From positions 7,716,310-7,780,309 of the forward strand of contig NC_079914.1 of the NCBI RefSeq assembly GCF_024868665.1: a stretch of DNA of 64,000 bases, in the 5' to 3' direction. Below are positions 1 through 12,156 of the stretch, one piece after another; within the stretch, counting starts at the first letter, position 1, and every line of letters starts with the position of its first letter. The notes under the pieces were generated by a model. The model was not told where the DNA came from and made no database searches. It worked only from the letters and a program-made list of their open reading frames with translations. This DNA is from Triplophysa rosa (lineage: Eukaryota > Chordata > Actinopteri > Cypriniformes > Nemacheilidae). The translations under genes and the position numbers were made by a program.

Positions 1-295
1 TATTTATTTACTGGATCTCTTAATTCAAAACAGTTGGCCCACTAGTTGAGGCCAAACAGACTGACGGGGTTAAAATTTGCTACTTCAGAAACAATTCATT
101 AGGCCACCTCGAAAATATGACCTGGAGGACTGATATTGCACCACGTCGTGCCAAAATGGGGCGCTGGCATTATCACTGTACAGATGAAGTACAGATGTAC
201 AGTTTGATTTTTCATTGCAGTCCAGCATCAGTGACAGAAAAGAGCTACAGAATGAGTCCAATTCAAAATATCTTTTGAAATACAAATAAATACTT

Positions 296-301
296 TTTAT
301 T
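296..301 (-). terminator. candidate polyadenylation signal for lhx9
   Basis: AATAAA on the minus strand, about 730 bases after the lhx9 stop. The hexamer is common in AT-rich DNA, so this is only a candidate. Confidence 0.25.
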
Positions 302-414
302 TATATTATGTCAGCAAATTCTTAGAAATATATTTTTTATTTCCATACCAAATATGCGGAAATGCAGTAAACATACCACGTATGCTGACACATTGTGTGC
401 AGATACATTTTTGG

Positions 415-682
415 TAACATTTTATAATAAGGTTGTATTTGTTAATATTAGTTGAATTAACAATGAACAAACTTCTGCCGCATTAATTAATCTAGTTCAT
501 TTCAGCATTTACTGATACTTTTTAGAATCAAATGTTGTATCTGTTAATATTAGTTGATGCACAAAAGAGCTGTGGTGGCACAAACTAAAGAAATTAATAA
601 ATGCTGAAAAACTATATTGCTCATTGTTCGTTCATGTTAGCTAATGCATTAATCTTACACAACCTTATTGTAAAGTGTAAAC
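415..682. repeat. short interspersed element with inverted ends
   Basis: The left end carries TATAATAAGGTTG and the right end CAACCTTATTGTAAAG, an imperfect inverted pair. The interior has repeated GTTAATATTAGTTGA motifs. It resembles the abundant cyprinid repeat with ends like TTACAATAAGGTT. No coding capacity. Confidence 0.6.
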
Positions 683-1031
683 CTTTTTTTAAGTAAATGT
701 GGGTTTTTAATGTCTTATGCAAAACTTAAACTCACATTATAATGTAATCGTTTTTTCAAATAAAATAAAAAGAACTAATTTCCTAAAATCTCTGAATGTC
801 AACCGTATAAGCGCTCACCGTGTCAAATGACATGACTGTGCAGATTTAACACAAAAACAAGTAATTAACAAGTACTAACAAACTCAGCTGCCACGCGGTT
901 GCAAATGCTACACATTTAGTAGGTCTCTCATTTTCGTTTACTTTCCAAAGGTCTTTGTATGGTCTCCAAAAAGTGGACAAGAAAAAAATCTCAAAATAAA
1001 AGGGGACAAAGGAAACAAAAACAAATCCGTG

Positions 1032-1286
1032 TTAGAAAAGGTTTGTCAAGGTAGTTTGTGGGGGACTCCCGGATTCGTGGCTGTCCAAACTAGAGGTCAC
1101 TGATGTTACTACGGTGATAGAGGGATTGGTCAGGTCAGTTAGTGTGGTGGCCGTGCTCGGTGGGGTCAGAGCACCGCTGTCGGAAGAGGGCGGTGGAAGT
1201 GATGTGCCATCAGCCTTATCAACACCCCCATTCTCCTGCCGCAAAACGTTCCTTCTGAATTTGGCCCGTGCATTTTGGAACCAAAC
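1032..1286 (-). CDS. lhx9: lhx9 coding exon 5 (end of homeodomain and C-terminus)
   Basis: Starts at VWFQNARAKFRRN, homeodomain positions 48-60, and runs to the TAA stop at 1032-1034. It contains the Ser/Thr/Pro-rich tail that identifies LHX9. The acceptor is TTTGCAG. Confidence 0.95.
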   Translation of the reverse strand, partial: VWFQNARAKFRRNVLRQENGGVDKADGTSLPPPSSDSGALTPPSTATTLTDLTNPSITVVTSVTSSLDSHESGSPPQTTLTNLF

Positions 1287-4200
1287 CTGCAAACCAATCC
1301 CAGGGTCTTTACTCTTTTTGTGTTCTGCTTCGAATTAATCTCATATTTTTCCCTGTACTTACACAAGTGAATAAAATTTGACATCACAAAACGTATCTCT
1401 ACTGAACAATGCCACAGTGAAAGGAGGGAACTACAGTAGGCCTCAACTTTCGCTAAGACGATCTTTTGCATATACGGAGTCTACCAAAAAACAAATGGAC
1501 AGAATCCAATTTAGGTCAGAAATTGGCTCTTTAAAGGTTCCTCAATGGACCTCTCAGTGTATCAGTACTGCCCCTTGAATTAATCCTCCATTTGGAATAG
1601 AAACTACTCAGTTACTTAGAATCAAACACGTTTTCTAGATTTCCTAGCTATTGCTTGACAACATGTGAAACTACATGACATGACACAACTAAAAATGTCC
1701 CTGAAATAAGGATGGATGACAACAGAAAAACAACAACTCAAGGATGAGATGATGGGTGTGAATGTGGGATGGAATCTAATTGGCTCAGAGATTGGGTGAC
1801 TCTTACCTGAAGAACTCTCTTGGTCAGACCCGTCTTTTGGGCGAGTTGTTTTAAGTCCTTTGCGTCGGGGTTGTGGTTTATGGCAAAGTAGGACTTCATG
1901 GTGCGGAGCTGGTGGTGTTTGAAGGACGTGCGCATGCGCTTCGTTTTCTGGGATGGAGGGTAGGACTGCTGATCACGATCCAAATGATCTGCATCGTTCT
2001 CGTTACAACCTGAGTATAGGGAAGAGAGCAGAAACAAAGATGAGGGAAAATATTAACGAAAAAACCGAACAAATGTGTCTGATGTTTGCTCAAATAGAGG
2101 CCGTGTCGAGTTTTGTGAAGTCAATTATGTTTAATTGCAAAGTATTAGATTATAAAAATACACAACAAAATTGCGTTTTCTAAATTTCAAAGGTGCTTGA
2201 TGCAAGCGAGCTGTAGTTCTTAGCCTGTCTTAAACATGCGCAACGTGTATTTACATTAAAATTTACCACAACGTATATTTAAAACACTTCGGCTGTAATC
2301 TAATTCCTGGATAATGGTATTTATGAATTCGTCCAAATTAAACATCCTTTTCAACGTTTGCCAAATAATTTACAACTTGAACGCCTACAACATTTATCCG
2401 AATTTAGAAATGCTGGCACGCACGATGAAAACCGTCGTATTATTGTCGCGTTTCTAATTTCGTATCAGCGTAATTTACTGCGCTCGATAATTTATGGAGT
2501 TTGAAAATACAACCATTAATACCTGGAAATTAAATATTAATGTGTGCAAAGAACAGCTGAAAAATGTTACATAATTTAAAAGTGTTAATTACACTGATGC
2601 TCATCTCTTCAAACATTTTTAATTTGTATTTACATGCAGTAGTAATAATATAAATCCCAAATAATAATAATAATTTTACATTTCATAGCTGAGAGCTTTG
2701 AATAACGTCCTCGTGCATGTTGAGTTAACGACCCAAATTACTTTTTGCCACCAGAGGTCTCTATCTGCAAATATGCAACAAGTATACTGCTGCATTGTGA
2801 CTGACGTGGGTTTTATACTGAATTTTGTGCGCCAGATAAGATATAATGTTTTGAACGCAAAAAATATTTATAAAAAATAAGCTTTAAAATAGTTTAAATC
2901 TTAAATAATCTTATTAAAGTAATAATTTAATAAATGTGAATTAATTAAAAGAAAATAAGGGCACAAATTATAAAACAAACAAAGAACCCTTAGAAATAGA
3001 GACATAAAATATATTATCAGTTGTCATAATAGTTAATAATAATAGCCTAATAATAATAAAAATAATAATTCCTAAATAATCCAATCAATTTACAAAATAA
3101 GATATTCTAAAATAATCCAATCAATTTTAAATAATTACCATGTCCCTAAAAGTAATTTAAAGAGAAGTCGTATTAACTTGAAAACTATAAAGATTTTTTT
3201 GAGACAAACAGATAATGTTCAGGCTAATGTTCACAACACGTATTAACGAGTTTCAAGTCGGATTGATTTGCGTTTCTTTAATACTTATTAAAACGTTGTT
3301 ATAAATAACTGCTTTGAAAAAGTGTTTACTCAGTGTCCTGAGAACAGCATTGACCTTCCTGTGGCTGAATCAGAGCTGGTGGAGAGACAGAGATTCCGAC
3401 GTCACATTCAATTAACTGAGAACAATTAACAGGCCTTATTTCTCTCCATTCATGAAGAACGGCAGATACTTGGCACACAAAGCCAATTTTTTTCTCCACG
3501 CAGACAGTAATTGTAACAGCCACAACAAAACAGGCGCAGCGGGGATGTATTATTATGACATTTTGTTTCTGAATTCAGAAAATTCGAATATAATGTTAAT
3601 CATGCCGACCCGATTTACAATATACGGGTATAGAAGGCCTGTAGGCGAATGATCTTCAATTGCTATGATTCCTGCACGTGGGGTTGGGTCACGGGTTCAC
3701 TCCTTTGAGAATTTCAAATTAGATGTTTGATGATGACGCACTAATGAGCCAGACCTATAATTAATCATATCCAATCAGGGGCGAGATAAAAGCGGGATAT
3801 ATTTTCACTGCTGTAGGCCTACTGCTGTTGAAATAGCCTAAATAAAATTAGATTTACAAAAATACACGCATATATAAATAAACACTTTTCACCTAGTGTC
3901 ATTACAATGTTACCTGGAATAGTATTATAATATCTCAATGTAATTATAGAACAATGTACAATTAATATAATTGTATAGTAGGCTACTAATAAAAACATTG
4001 AAACTTGCTCCACAAATTGTATAAGTATTAGAATTAGTCAGAAATCCTGCGTGTAATTAAACAAAACACTGTACAATATAAATGTGACCAGAATAAATTA
4101 GAGGTCTTTTTTTTATAATTGTCGACCATCAATAATAGGCCTATTTTCGATTAGGCAACTGAACGGCTATTAATAAACATCTCACCTGAGTTGTAACTGC

Positions 4201-6321
4201 CGATATCTATTCCCATCGCCTGACTCTTCCTCTTCCGCGGCCTTCCTTTTTGCACCGTGCTGGTGCCGTTGAAGTAAGGCAACGCGACGCCCCCGCCTTT
4301 GGCCGCTAATTCAGCGTAGTTTAATTGAGGGTGATACTCTCCCTGAATAAGGGTCTCGAAGTGAACCCGGCAGTAAACCAAGTTTTCTTTCATGCCGAAA
4401 TGGTCACCCGTGGTCAGTGTTTTGTTGCATGTGGTGCAGGTGAAGCAGCTCAGATGATACACGGAGTCCTTGGCGCGCATCACCATTTCTGAGGCGGAGA
4501 TTCCAAGGTGGCAGCGGGCACATCTCTGCACGGAGAACCTTCTGAAACATGAAATGACATTTAAAATCAAAATAACAAAATATGCATTGGTAACACTTCA
4601 AAAACGATCTAATAATGAAAAAACATAGGCCTATGCAATGCGTATACATTTAAATATGAATTTATAAAATAGCCTAAATGAAACCAAAGTGTCAGGACAT
4701 TTCCAAACATTTCAACATAGACAGACAAACGAAATTATTATTTTGGAATTAATGCTAGAGGATAAATGAAAATTGAACACAAAAAGTCTATGTTAACAAT
4801 AAATTGAAGTTGTCAAGGTGGCTTGTTTTAACATTATGCACCCTACAAAAAAAATCATGCTTACAATTTAGATTTGATGTCAGGTCATTATAGCTTGAAC
4901 TCAGAACAATCATTACATTTTTATTTTGAATAAATTATATTATTTTTGGGCAACATTTTAAATTAGAAATTTGTGTAGCCTAAATGTTTTAGGCTAATAA
5001 TGCATTTACTCGTGCATTGCGCATCAAATGATAAAGAAACAAGCTCAAGTTAAATCGTGTCAGATCATCACTGCAGATCTCTATATGGGTCAGTGGTTTG
5101 CATTGGATTTTGTCTCTGCTGTCACCATTTCTTTTCACTTTCTAATCTCCGCGAGAGTGTGTGTTAAATTTTAGCTGCATCTTTGCAAGCGGCCTTACTA
5201 ACCAAGGCCTATAGGCCAGCTTAACATGCCTGACTTGTGCCTAAAAGTTGGATCTTACCTGTAGTAATCCTCTTTGCAGTAAATGCTGCCATCCTTTGCG
5301 AAACACGTGAGCTCAGACTCGAGGGCCAGTTTACATTCACAACACTTCAGACACCGTAAATGCCACTGTTTATCAACGGCGAGTAAGTAGTATCTGTCGG
5401 AGATTTTGCCACCGCAGCCGGCGCACAAGGCAGGCTTCTCTGGACTCGTGGAGGGCATTGTCTTCAGAAAATAAAATAAATGACCAAGCAAAAAGAAAAG
5501 CAAGAGAGATCGAGTCAGTGAAAGCTGAGGTTCAAGATATACCTCTGTAATTTCGAGAGATAGCTACAACTAAACAGAAACACAACAAATTAGTCTAAAA
5601 CGTATGATTGTTAAAAGAGCGCAAGTTGCACGTTTTAACAGAGACGCAAAAGCTACTAAATTAAACGTCAAAAGTCATGCAAATTACATTATAAACGTTT
5701 TCATTTTAAATTCGTAACTACATTCTAAATGCATGAAACGTATTGGATAGATAGCATACTAATGGAGGCTTTTCCTCATAGTAATAAAACAAACATTTGT
5801 GTATTTATTCTTCCATGTATTTGTAATAAATACAATTTTGCTTACAAGTTAATTATTATAGTTTTATCACCCCATTCGTAGAATCGATTATTTAACACGT
5901 TTCGCGAATCTTGATGTGACTCAATGTGCATAATTCTCGAGGCCTGCTTATAATTGAAAATCTTAGACTTAGATCTTAGATTAAATTTCGCTGCATCGCT
6001 GTTGTTCTATATATTTATTTATATACTTTAGAAGTTGGTTACAGGCTGTTAAGCATGGCGAAAAGACGGAGTTATGTAGTTAAAATAGTTCAAAGGGAAC
6101 CAAGATTTGCCTAACTAAAAACCAAACGATTCAATGCAAAATCTTACCGTCTCTCGGCCGTTCATCTGAACGGTTTTACCCAGACGAGACTCCGTTTTAG
6201 ATCTCCTCTCCATCTCCTCCATGATCCCTTGAATATGATCCCCAGAGATGCCGTGGAAAAGCATGGCTGCTGGACGCAATGTGCAACTGCTTTCTTTCGC
6301 CTTGCACCCCACAACTTCCAT
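1032..6321 (-). CDS. lhx9: LIM/homeobox protein Lhx9, complete, five coding exons
   Basis: A nuclear LIM-homeodomain transcription factor; in vertebrates LHX9 acts in gonad, limb, forebrain and spinal interneuron development. Coding exons, in transcript order: 6148-6321, 5259-5461, 4186-4541, 1807-2009 and 1032-1286. All junctions have GT/AG ends and phases match, giving 396 residues (human LHX9 is 397). Two LIM zinc-binding domains lie at about residues 71-122 and 133-190, a basic linker reads GRPRKRKS, and the homeodomain is at 266-325 with WFQNAR in helix 3. The C-terminus ends SQTTLTNLF-like (here PPQTTLTNLF). ENGGVDKADGTSL and TNPSITVVTSVTS match LHX9, not LHX2. The start is MEVVGC, which aligns with human MEIVGC; two codons upstream another in-frame Met is less likely. 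The domains and exon joins are seen directly; the functions come from the family. Confidence 0.96.
1287..1806 (-). other. lhx9 intron 4
   Basis: This intron splits the homeodomain between positions 47 and 48. No repeat or additional convincing exon was recognised. I looked for the alternative LHX9-alpha terminal exon known in mammals and did not find a clear match. Confidence 0.8.
1807..2009 (-). CDS. lhx9: lhx9 coding exon 4 (homeodomain, first 47 residues)
   Basis: Encodes residues 245-312 (CNENDADHLDRDQQ, then homeodomain positions 1-47). The exon ends after KRVLQ, inside recognition helix 3. The donor is CAG|GTAAGAG. Reading through this donor adds 22 residues before a stop at about 1738, which would give a product lacking WFQNAR. 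Confidence 0.95.
2010..4185 (-). other. lhx9 intron 3
   Basis: AT-rich and mostly unique-looking. It contains runs of AATAAT-type simple sequence around 2640-3130. No coding or recognised transposon sequence was seen. It may hold conserved regulatory elements, as introns of developmental regulators often do, but this cannot be judged from one sequence. Confidence 0.7.
4186..4541 (-). CDS. lhx9: lhx9 coding exon 3 (LIM domain 2 and linker)
   Basis: Encodes residues 126-244 plus one base. The second LIM domain runs from CARCHLGISASEMVMRAKD to about residue 190, followed by the linker AAKGGGVALPYFNGTSTVQ and the basic stretch GRPRKRKS. The acceptor is TTTCAG and the donor GTGAG. Confidence 0.95.
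4542..5258 (-). other. lhx9 intron 2
   Basis: Separates the two LIM domains. AT-rich; nothing recognisable inside. Confidence 0.8.
5259..5461 (-). CDS. lhx9: lhx9 coding exon 2 (LIM domain 1)
   Basis: Encodes residues 59-125 plus two bases of codon 126. It contains the first LIM domain, with zinc ligands in CAGC, HLRCLKC, CEC and YCKEDY. The acceptor is TGAAG and the donor GTAAGA. Confidence 0.95.
5462..6147 (-). other. lhx9 intron 1
   Basis: Phase-0 intron between the N-terminal exon and LIM domain 1. AT-rich; no repeat or coding sequence recognised. Confidence 0.8.
6148..6321 (-). CDS. lhx9: lhx9 coding exon 1 (N-terminus)
   Basis: Encodes residues 1-58, from MEVVGC through MLFHGISGDHIQGIMEEMERR to the end of the exon at GRET. 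It is followed on the minus strand by a GTAAG donor and ends in phase 0. The internal Met of AMLFHG follows a CAG, so it could also be reached by an alternative upstream first exon, as known for LHX9 in mammals. No such exon was found upstream. Confidence 0.93.
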
Positions 6322-7510
6322 ATACAACTGTCCGGATCCTTAAAACATCCGAAAGGATCTGCACCAACAAATTCACACAAATGCAATCAATACCTTAAAA
6401 ACAGAGCCGACGGACTTTGATGGAGAAAGCGAGAAGAATCTGGGAGGCAGGGACCAGTCCAATTCTCCAATGTCTGCGTAGCAGGAGAGGCAAAAAGTAT
6501 AGTCCGGATGATATAAGGCAAATCAGAAGTCTGGATCGGATGTTTACGCGTCAAAAGTTTTAAAACGTGCGATTTCAGATAGTCCCAATCTCCTACTGGG
6601 GATCCGAATGCATGAAAGTCAGGTTTGGGACTGTGTGTGTTAGAGATCCTGTGTCCTATTTGTGAAGAGAGCAAACGCCTGCCCAGCTTGGGTAATTGGG
6701 TAGGAGGAGTTCTCCCTCTCTCCTATGCCACTGATTTCTATTCACCAACAAAGACCTGTCACTCTCTCTTCAAACCGATGGTGATGGGCAACACGAGCGT
6801 GGAAAGCACTTGGTATAGACCTTTTACTTCTTTTTTAACTGATGCTTTGCCACTTTTTTACGTTTTTATTTCATTTGTGTATTTACTTGAACATTATACT
6901 GCTTGAATGCATTTCTGCTTTGGCTATTAAATAGTTCAATGATGCAATAATGATGCAATGAATTTGAAGCTATTTCACTGATCGAGTTCACTTAGTTCAC
7001 ATGGCATCTTTTGCGAAAAAAAAATCATTTATCTTTATTTGTCGCGCCGTTGATTATTGGCTGGTGTTTTATTGCAAATTACAGTTTATACACCAGAATG
7101 TATCTCTGATCATTCATAATTAAATTCCTAAAAACAGAATTAGATTTTCTATGTGGTCTTTGCCCAAACTTATTTCAGAAATAGGCCTATGCAAACCGGT
7201 TCACTTCATATTTATATTATACTTTAATTTTATATTATGCACATTATAAAAGTGCACATTATGCAACAGAATTTCAATAAATCGTAACCACATTACATTT
7301 TAAGTCAGAAGTTCGTAGCTCAATGCATAAATTCAAATATAATGTTATTTATGCTTGGAAAAGAAAAATATATGTAACAAGCATTATTACCAGACGACAC
7401 ATCCTAAAAACGTTTTCAAAAAATAGAACTACCAAAAATGGCATAATTTCAAAAGCTGTCAGACAGCCATCAAGGTGTGTGTGTTGGTCTCGCAGTGTGT
7501 GTGTGTTTGC

Positions 7511-7548
<38 letters not shown>

Positions 7549-9097
7549 GCAATGTAGGCAGGAATAACCAGTTGTTTATTTTCTTTGATTTTAGATGTCA
7601 AACGCGTCTGTGTCACAGTTTCTTTTCAATATGAATTGAAATTGTGACTTAAATTTAAAAACGGAAACACATCCTAGACAGCCTATATCCAGTTAGTAAT
7701 AATATCAAAGGCAGTATGGCTTGTGTAGGCGATGTTCATGCATCTCTCATTGTACATGTTGGTTGTTTAAAATTGCAATGCTTGTTCATTTGCATACTAT
7801 TTCATGACAAGTACTGTTATATTTACACTAAGCGATTTATTTGCATCCATATATGAATTTCCTTCAGTGTTACAATTTTTCAACTCGGGACGCAGCGTTT
7901 CGGCTCTTGTCTGTTCGTTTAATTTAGTCTAAATAGTTTCGACGGATAGCTGCTTTTCTATTTGTCGATTTCTTTTTTTATATTTTCAGGTCTGGTTACC
8001 ACAAAGGCCTTTTCCTTTTAGTCACCTTTCAAAAATTATTTTACCTATTTTAGAACAAACATAAACGACGAATTTGAGAGACTCGAAAGCTAATAAAACA
8101 GCATCTTTATTCGGAGGTCAATTTGAATCTGTCAGCTTCATAATAAAATCGACAGAAGAAGACACCGAAGGTTTCTTACAAATTTAAATAAGACTTTTGT
8201 TTGTAAATGAATTTGCTTAAACTGAAATTATTTTAACACAGGGACATAAATAAGATAATCTAACATGCAGTTGGAAACGACTTATTTTAAAGTCCATTCG
8301 CGTATACTAAAGTAATTAGTACAATGTGTTGTAATCTTTGTGTTGTAATTTGTTAACGTAGCCTAGTATTTTTTTTTATTCATATTTTAATCGAATATAT
8401 TCTTATTAGTGCAGTTTGACCTATTGTCTTAAAATTCAGTTTATATCAAATTTGTTGCAACAAATTTTGCACTGTAGCCTACTTGCACCTAAACGCATTT
8501 AGGTTTCACTTAAACGAAAAATAATGTCACGTTTAGTTTAAAGTCAAGGTTAATTTTATCGATCTCACAATTCGATCAACGTTTTAATTGAATAGCGAAG
8601 CAGCTAACCAAATGTTTTTTTTATCTTCCACTCATCTAAACATACTTTTTGCTTAAAATACGACCAACAGTTATCTTTATTCTACATTCATCCATATATA
8701 TTTTTTTCGTCTGTATTAACTTTTACCTGTCACCTGTCATATGTGCGAATTGCTTTTGGAAACTGTCTGTCCTCGGCAATTATGTAAGAAACAAAATGCA
8801 TTTTAAAAACGAAATCTACTCTACTTAATTTAATAGAAAAAGTGATGTTTTACCATGAGCCGGTGCGCGCCGTCCTAAAGTCACAGCCTCGCGGTGAGGA
8901 ATAGATAGATGAGGTGCAGTCTATGGTGGAGGGGGGTTAGACAGGAGCAATGCTACCAGCAGATGGGGGCTGTTCCTTGTTTCTCGCGTCCCAGCATGAG
9001 TGTCAATTATACAACAAATCCGGAGTGAGCTCTGAATATACATGCGCGAATGCTTCAGGTTTAGCGTATGCGAATATAATGTTTATATGACAGTTTT
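6322..9097 (-). promoter_or_regulatory. lhx9 upstream region (5'UTR, promoter and flank)
   Basis: Sequence upstream of the lhx9 start. The proximal part, about 6322-6800, is GC-richer than its surroundings and is the likely 5'UTR and promoter. Farther out it is AT-rich, with a GA microsatellite at 7512-7545 and a GC-richer patch at about 8860-9000. No transcription start or TATA box can be assigned with confidence. Confidence 0.4.
7512..7545. repeat. (GA)n microsatellite
   Basis: About 17 GA units in the lhx9 upstream region. It produces spurious Arg-Glu repeat ORFs. Confidence 0.95.
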
Positions 9098-9272
9098 GTT
9101 CAGTCCTGGTCCTTGAGGACCCCCAACATTGCACCTTTTGGGTGTCTCCTTAATCTAACACACCAATTTATCAGCTCATTAGAAGAGATTCTGTCACCCG
9201 AATTGGGTGTGTCAGCAAATGGAGACATCGATGCAGGGTTGGGGTGTTCCATGATAAGGATTTGGAAACACT
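9098..9272. mobile_element. short non-autonomous DNA element
   Basis: The left end reads TTCAGTCCTGGTCCTTGAGG and the right end is an imperfect inverse (GATAAGGATTTGGAAACACT), with the characteristic ACCCCCAAC / GGTTGGGG inner inverted pair. It matches a widespread fish repeat with ends like CCTGGTCCT. No coding capacity. Confidence 0.6.
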
Positions 9273-11260
9273 AAACAAGGCCATAGCCAAAATTTGCTAG
9301 TATACTTGTAAACAGAGTCACATTTTTTTCTGTAAATATTTTATATATATATATAAATTAAGCTACGGGACACAAAGTTTGTTATTTGGTCAATACAGAA
9401 CTGTGACTGATGTACACCTCCCTTTAAAATAATGCATGCCCCAAAGTATACACAATATTGCAACAGGAATACTTTAAACAACAAGTTATGTCACAGAAAT
9501 CGAAATGTAACTATCGTTTTTACAATATGTTCTCATTTAGTTGATTTAAAGTCAACATCACAGTTAATGTACCACATGGCTTTGTAAGGATAGTGGAACA
9601 AAACAATTCCGATTTATTACATTTAATAACAACGAAGACACAAGTCTCTGGCCATAAAATAATTATGTGGCTGCCAACTCTAGGAAATTCAACTGCTGTC
9701 AAAAATCACAAGGCCAATAGGTACAAATAAACATTATGTGCTCCAAGCCCCACAAGCTGTTCTGCCCTTTGCAGAATTTTGGGGAAGTGTATTTAAACTT
9801 TAAAAAGTGGCTGTTTTCTGATTTAAAACATTGCAAAGGTGCTCTCGCGCTCAGAAGCACACAGCTGAAATATACAGCAAAAGCATACCAAATACTGGAA
9901 ATCTGCAAAAATATTCAGTCGACTGAAACAAGACTCAATGAAAAACCAAACAGGGTTCTGATCATTTTTGAAAAGCTATGGGAATGAAGAGGGTGTCGTC
10001 ATATTTTAAGAGTGATTCATGAGTTTGCCATCTTACCGTGGTGTTCTCATTAAACGTTGGCTTGCAGGCAACCTTTCATAGCATGTAAATCAGAGGACCT
10101 ATATACACAAACAGGCCAGGATTAGAATGTTAGGTGGGGTATATGCCATGTCAAACAGCACACAAAAATTACAACCTAAGGTAGAGGAACAGCTAGGATT
10201 TGAGAAATACTGTTTAAATAAAAAACTGCTGCATGTTTAGCAACACACTAAAATGTTCACACAAATCCCAATTTTCAAACCTCAGTTGCTACTGACTAAG
10301 ACGCTACACACTACAGTATAAAAAATCTAAGCTAAACAAATCAGCCATGGCGTAGTTAAAAAAGTGTGTTTCTATAATATGTTTGCATTAAGTAATGCAT
10401 TATATAAGTGTATACAAAAATATTTACCCTCATGAGATTGTAAGTTTTTTCTTACCCACAGTACAACTTTTTTGTGACTGACACAAATCACCATTCACTT
10501 TCGTTCAAACAAAAGAGTTATCATTCTTCAAATGTTTCTCGGTAGTGTTAAACAAAATAAAGGCTTGCACCAAAGTGAACGTTAATACATTTAATTTTTG
10601 TGTGAACTGTCCCTTTAATTATCTCAAATAATCATAATATCATAGCATGTCCTGATCTCATTAAAACGCAGCAAGCATCCCAGCTCTTCAACCCAACCAA
10701 ACGTGTGGTGGGATTCAGAGTCAATTACACAGAAACCACGTCCATTCATGACGGTTGAACCACCAATCGCATATTTACAAACTGAAGATGGACAAACATT
10801 TCTCTAAAGCATTGGTGCACTTTTTAAGAGGCAACAAAGCCACAGAGCAGATGCTGCCCATCGGTGTCATGCTTTACTTCTAAGAGGGAACGTTCAGCCT
10901 AGCGTGCCTGATGAGAATTTAGCTGCTGTTTAAAATCTCTCTTCCCGTCTCTCTAACACACACACATACGCTCATTCCTCTCCCTCCCGCTTCACCCCGT
11001 TTCTCTTGATGCTGAGCCCTGCTCTGCTGATGCAAGAATCACAACTCCCCGTGTTGACAGATGGAGGATAGCTCCATAGCATAAAGCCGGTCCCTACAGT
11101 CCAACTGCTGCTTAACCAACATTTTTTTGTTGCTTCTACCACTTATCTCATTTTTAAAACGCTATCCTTTGTGCACTATTATCTTGAACTTACTTTGATA
11201 ACAGGGTTTTTTCTTTATTTTTATAAATTAACGGTTTTCAATCCAGCGGTCCTCCAGAAC
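9273..11260. other. intergenic stretch with no gene recognised
   Basis: AT-rich intergenic DNA. A piece around 10480-10620 resembles the TATCCCTTTAA-type repeat family seen elsewhere in the window. A GC-richer stretch lies at about 10840-11110. No coding gene was seen. Confidence 0.5.
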
Positions 11261-11261
11261 T

Positions 11262-11367
11262 TAAGATGTATTTTACTGTATGTCAGTGCAAGTTGTTTTC
11301 AGTTTGGACAGCACTTACATTTATTTTAGTCTAGGACTAGTCTAATTCCTGTCTGGGAAACCACCCC
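11262..11367. repeat. truncated copy of the CGGTTTCACAGACA repeat family
   Basis: Shares TATGTCAGTGCAAGTTGTTTT, TTTTAGTCTAGGACTAG and CTGTCTGGGAAACC with the fuller copies at 12157-12396, 37467-37680 and 50003-50250. The left part is missing or diverged. Confidence 0.55.
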
Positions 11368-11660
11368 TTAATGTTTGAAAATATTACATTTCCAGAATGT
11401 TCAGCAAAATACAACCGGCAGCAGTGCCCAGGTGAGAAAAGTGCACTATAGTTTATCTTAAATGTATTTAAAGTGCTCTATTTGTACGCACTAATTTTGT
11501 ATTTGATATTCAGAAAATACTTTTAAGTACTTCTTGTGATAAACTTAAGATCTATAGTTGTGTACTCAACTGTGCTATTTTGAAACACCATAAATAGAAG
11601 TACAAAAAAAACTATATTTTAGTATATTAAGTACAAAATTAATGTGTGACAATAGAGCAC

Positions 11661-11953
11661 TTTAAAGGTCCAGTGTATGAAATTTAGCAGGATCTAGTGG
11701 TGAGGTCGCGAATTGCAACCAATGGCTCACTCCACCCTATCCCTATTAAAGCACTACGGTGGCTGACACAGAACTAACATGTCATCACGTTTTCACTTGT
11801 TTGCCAAAGGAGATTACATATTTCTGAAACGCCTCTGTAGAAACATTATGTAAGGTCTTTATACACCTCTGAAGACATGGTTATGTACTGTATATTATAC
11901 TGCACATATTGCGTCAATAGATACTCCAAAAAATTTCACACAGCACATTTAAA
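11661..11953. repeat. interspersed repeat (CAGTGTATGAAATTT family)
   Basis: The element reads TTTAAAGGTCCAGTGTATG then CTAGTGGTGAGGTCGCGAAT, and ends near TTCACACAGCACATTTAAA. A second copy at 51655-51950 shares GAATTGCAACCAATG, GCACTACGG and GATGTCATCACGTTTTC-like blocks. No coding capacity. Confidence 0.65.
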
Positions 11954-12156
11954 TATACGTTATGAATGTGCGCTTAAATAAAAGGGTAATTTTTTTACCT
12001 ATTGTAAAACACTGAATTGTAATTGGTCTCTTCTGTCTTGTATCTATTTTACAATGAATCCACATTAACCCTGCAAGTGTTGCATTTTAGTTGACAAAAA
12101 AGCCTAAACTTACCTTTGTTCACCCAAAAATAAAATTTCTGTTATGTAAACACACA

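Larger units (their letters stand above)
1..1031 (-). other. 3' flank and probable 3'UTR of lhx9
   Basis: AT-rich sequence downstream of the lhx9 stop, with no coding gene. It contains a short interspersed element at about 415-682 and a minus-strand AATAAA at 296-301 that could end the transcript. The transcript end is not resolved. Confidence 0.5.

Noticed and set aside
1287..1806. Alternative terminal exon of the LHX9-alpha isoform.
   Set aside because: A minus-strand stretch near 1500-1575 has a faint resemblance, but it has an in-frame stop and no convincing match.
1032..6321. Assignment of the LIM-homeobox gene to lhx2.
   Set aside because: The C-terminal tail (GGVDKADGTSL, TNPSITVVTSVTS) and N-terminus MEVVGC fit LHX9. 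LHX2 starts MLFHSL and has a different tail. The C1orf53 homologue next door also fits LHX9.
7323..7634. ORFs around the GA and CT microsatellites (also 45106-45420 and 45125-45331).
   Set aside because: They are dipeptide-repeat artefacts of the simple sequence.
6322..9097. Alternative lhx9 first exon upstream.
   Set aside because: The mammalian alternative N-terminus was looked for. The only ATG-to-donor candidate near 8870-8995 hits a stop or joins out of frame.
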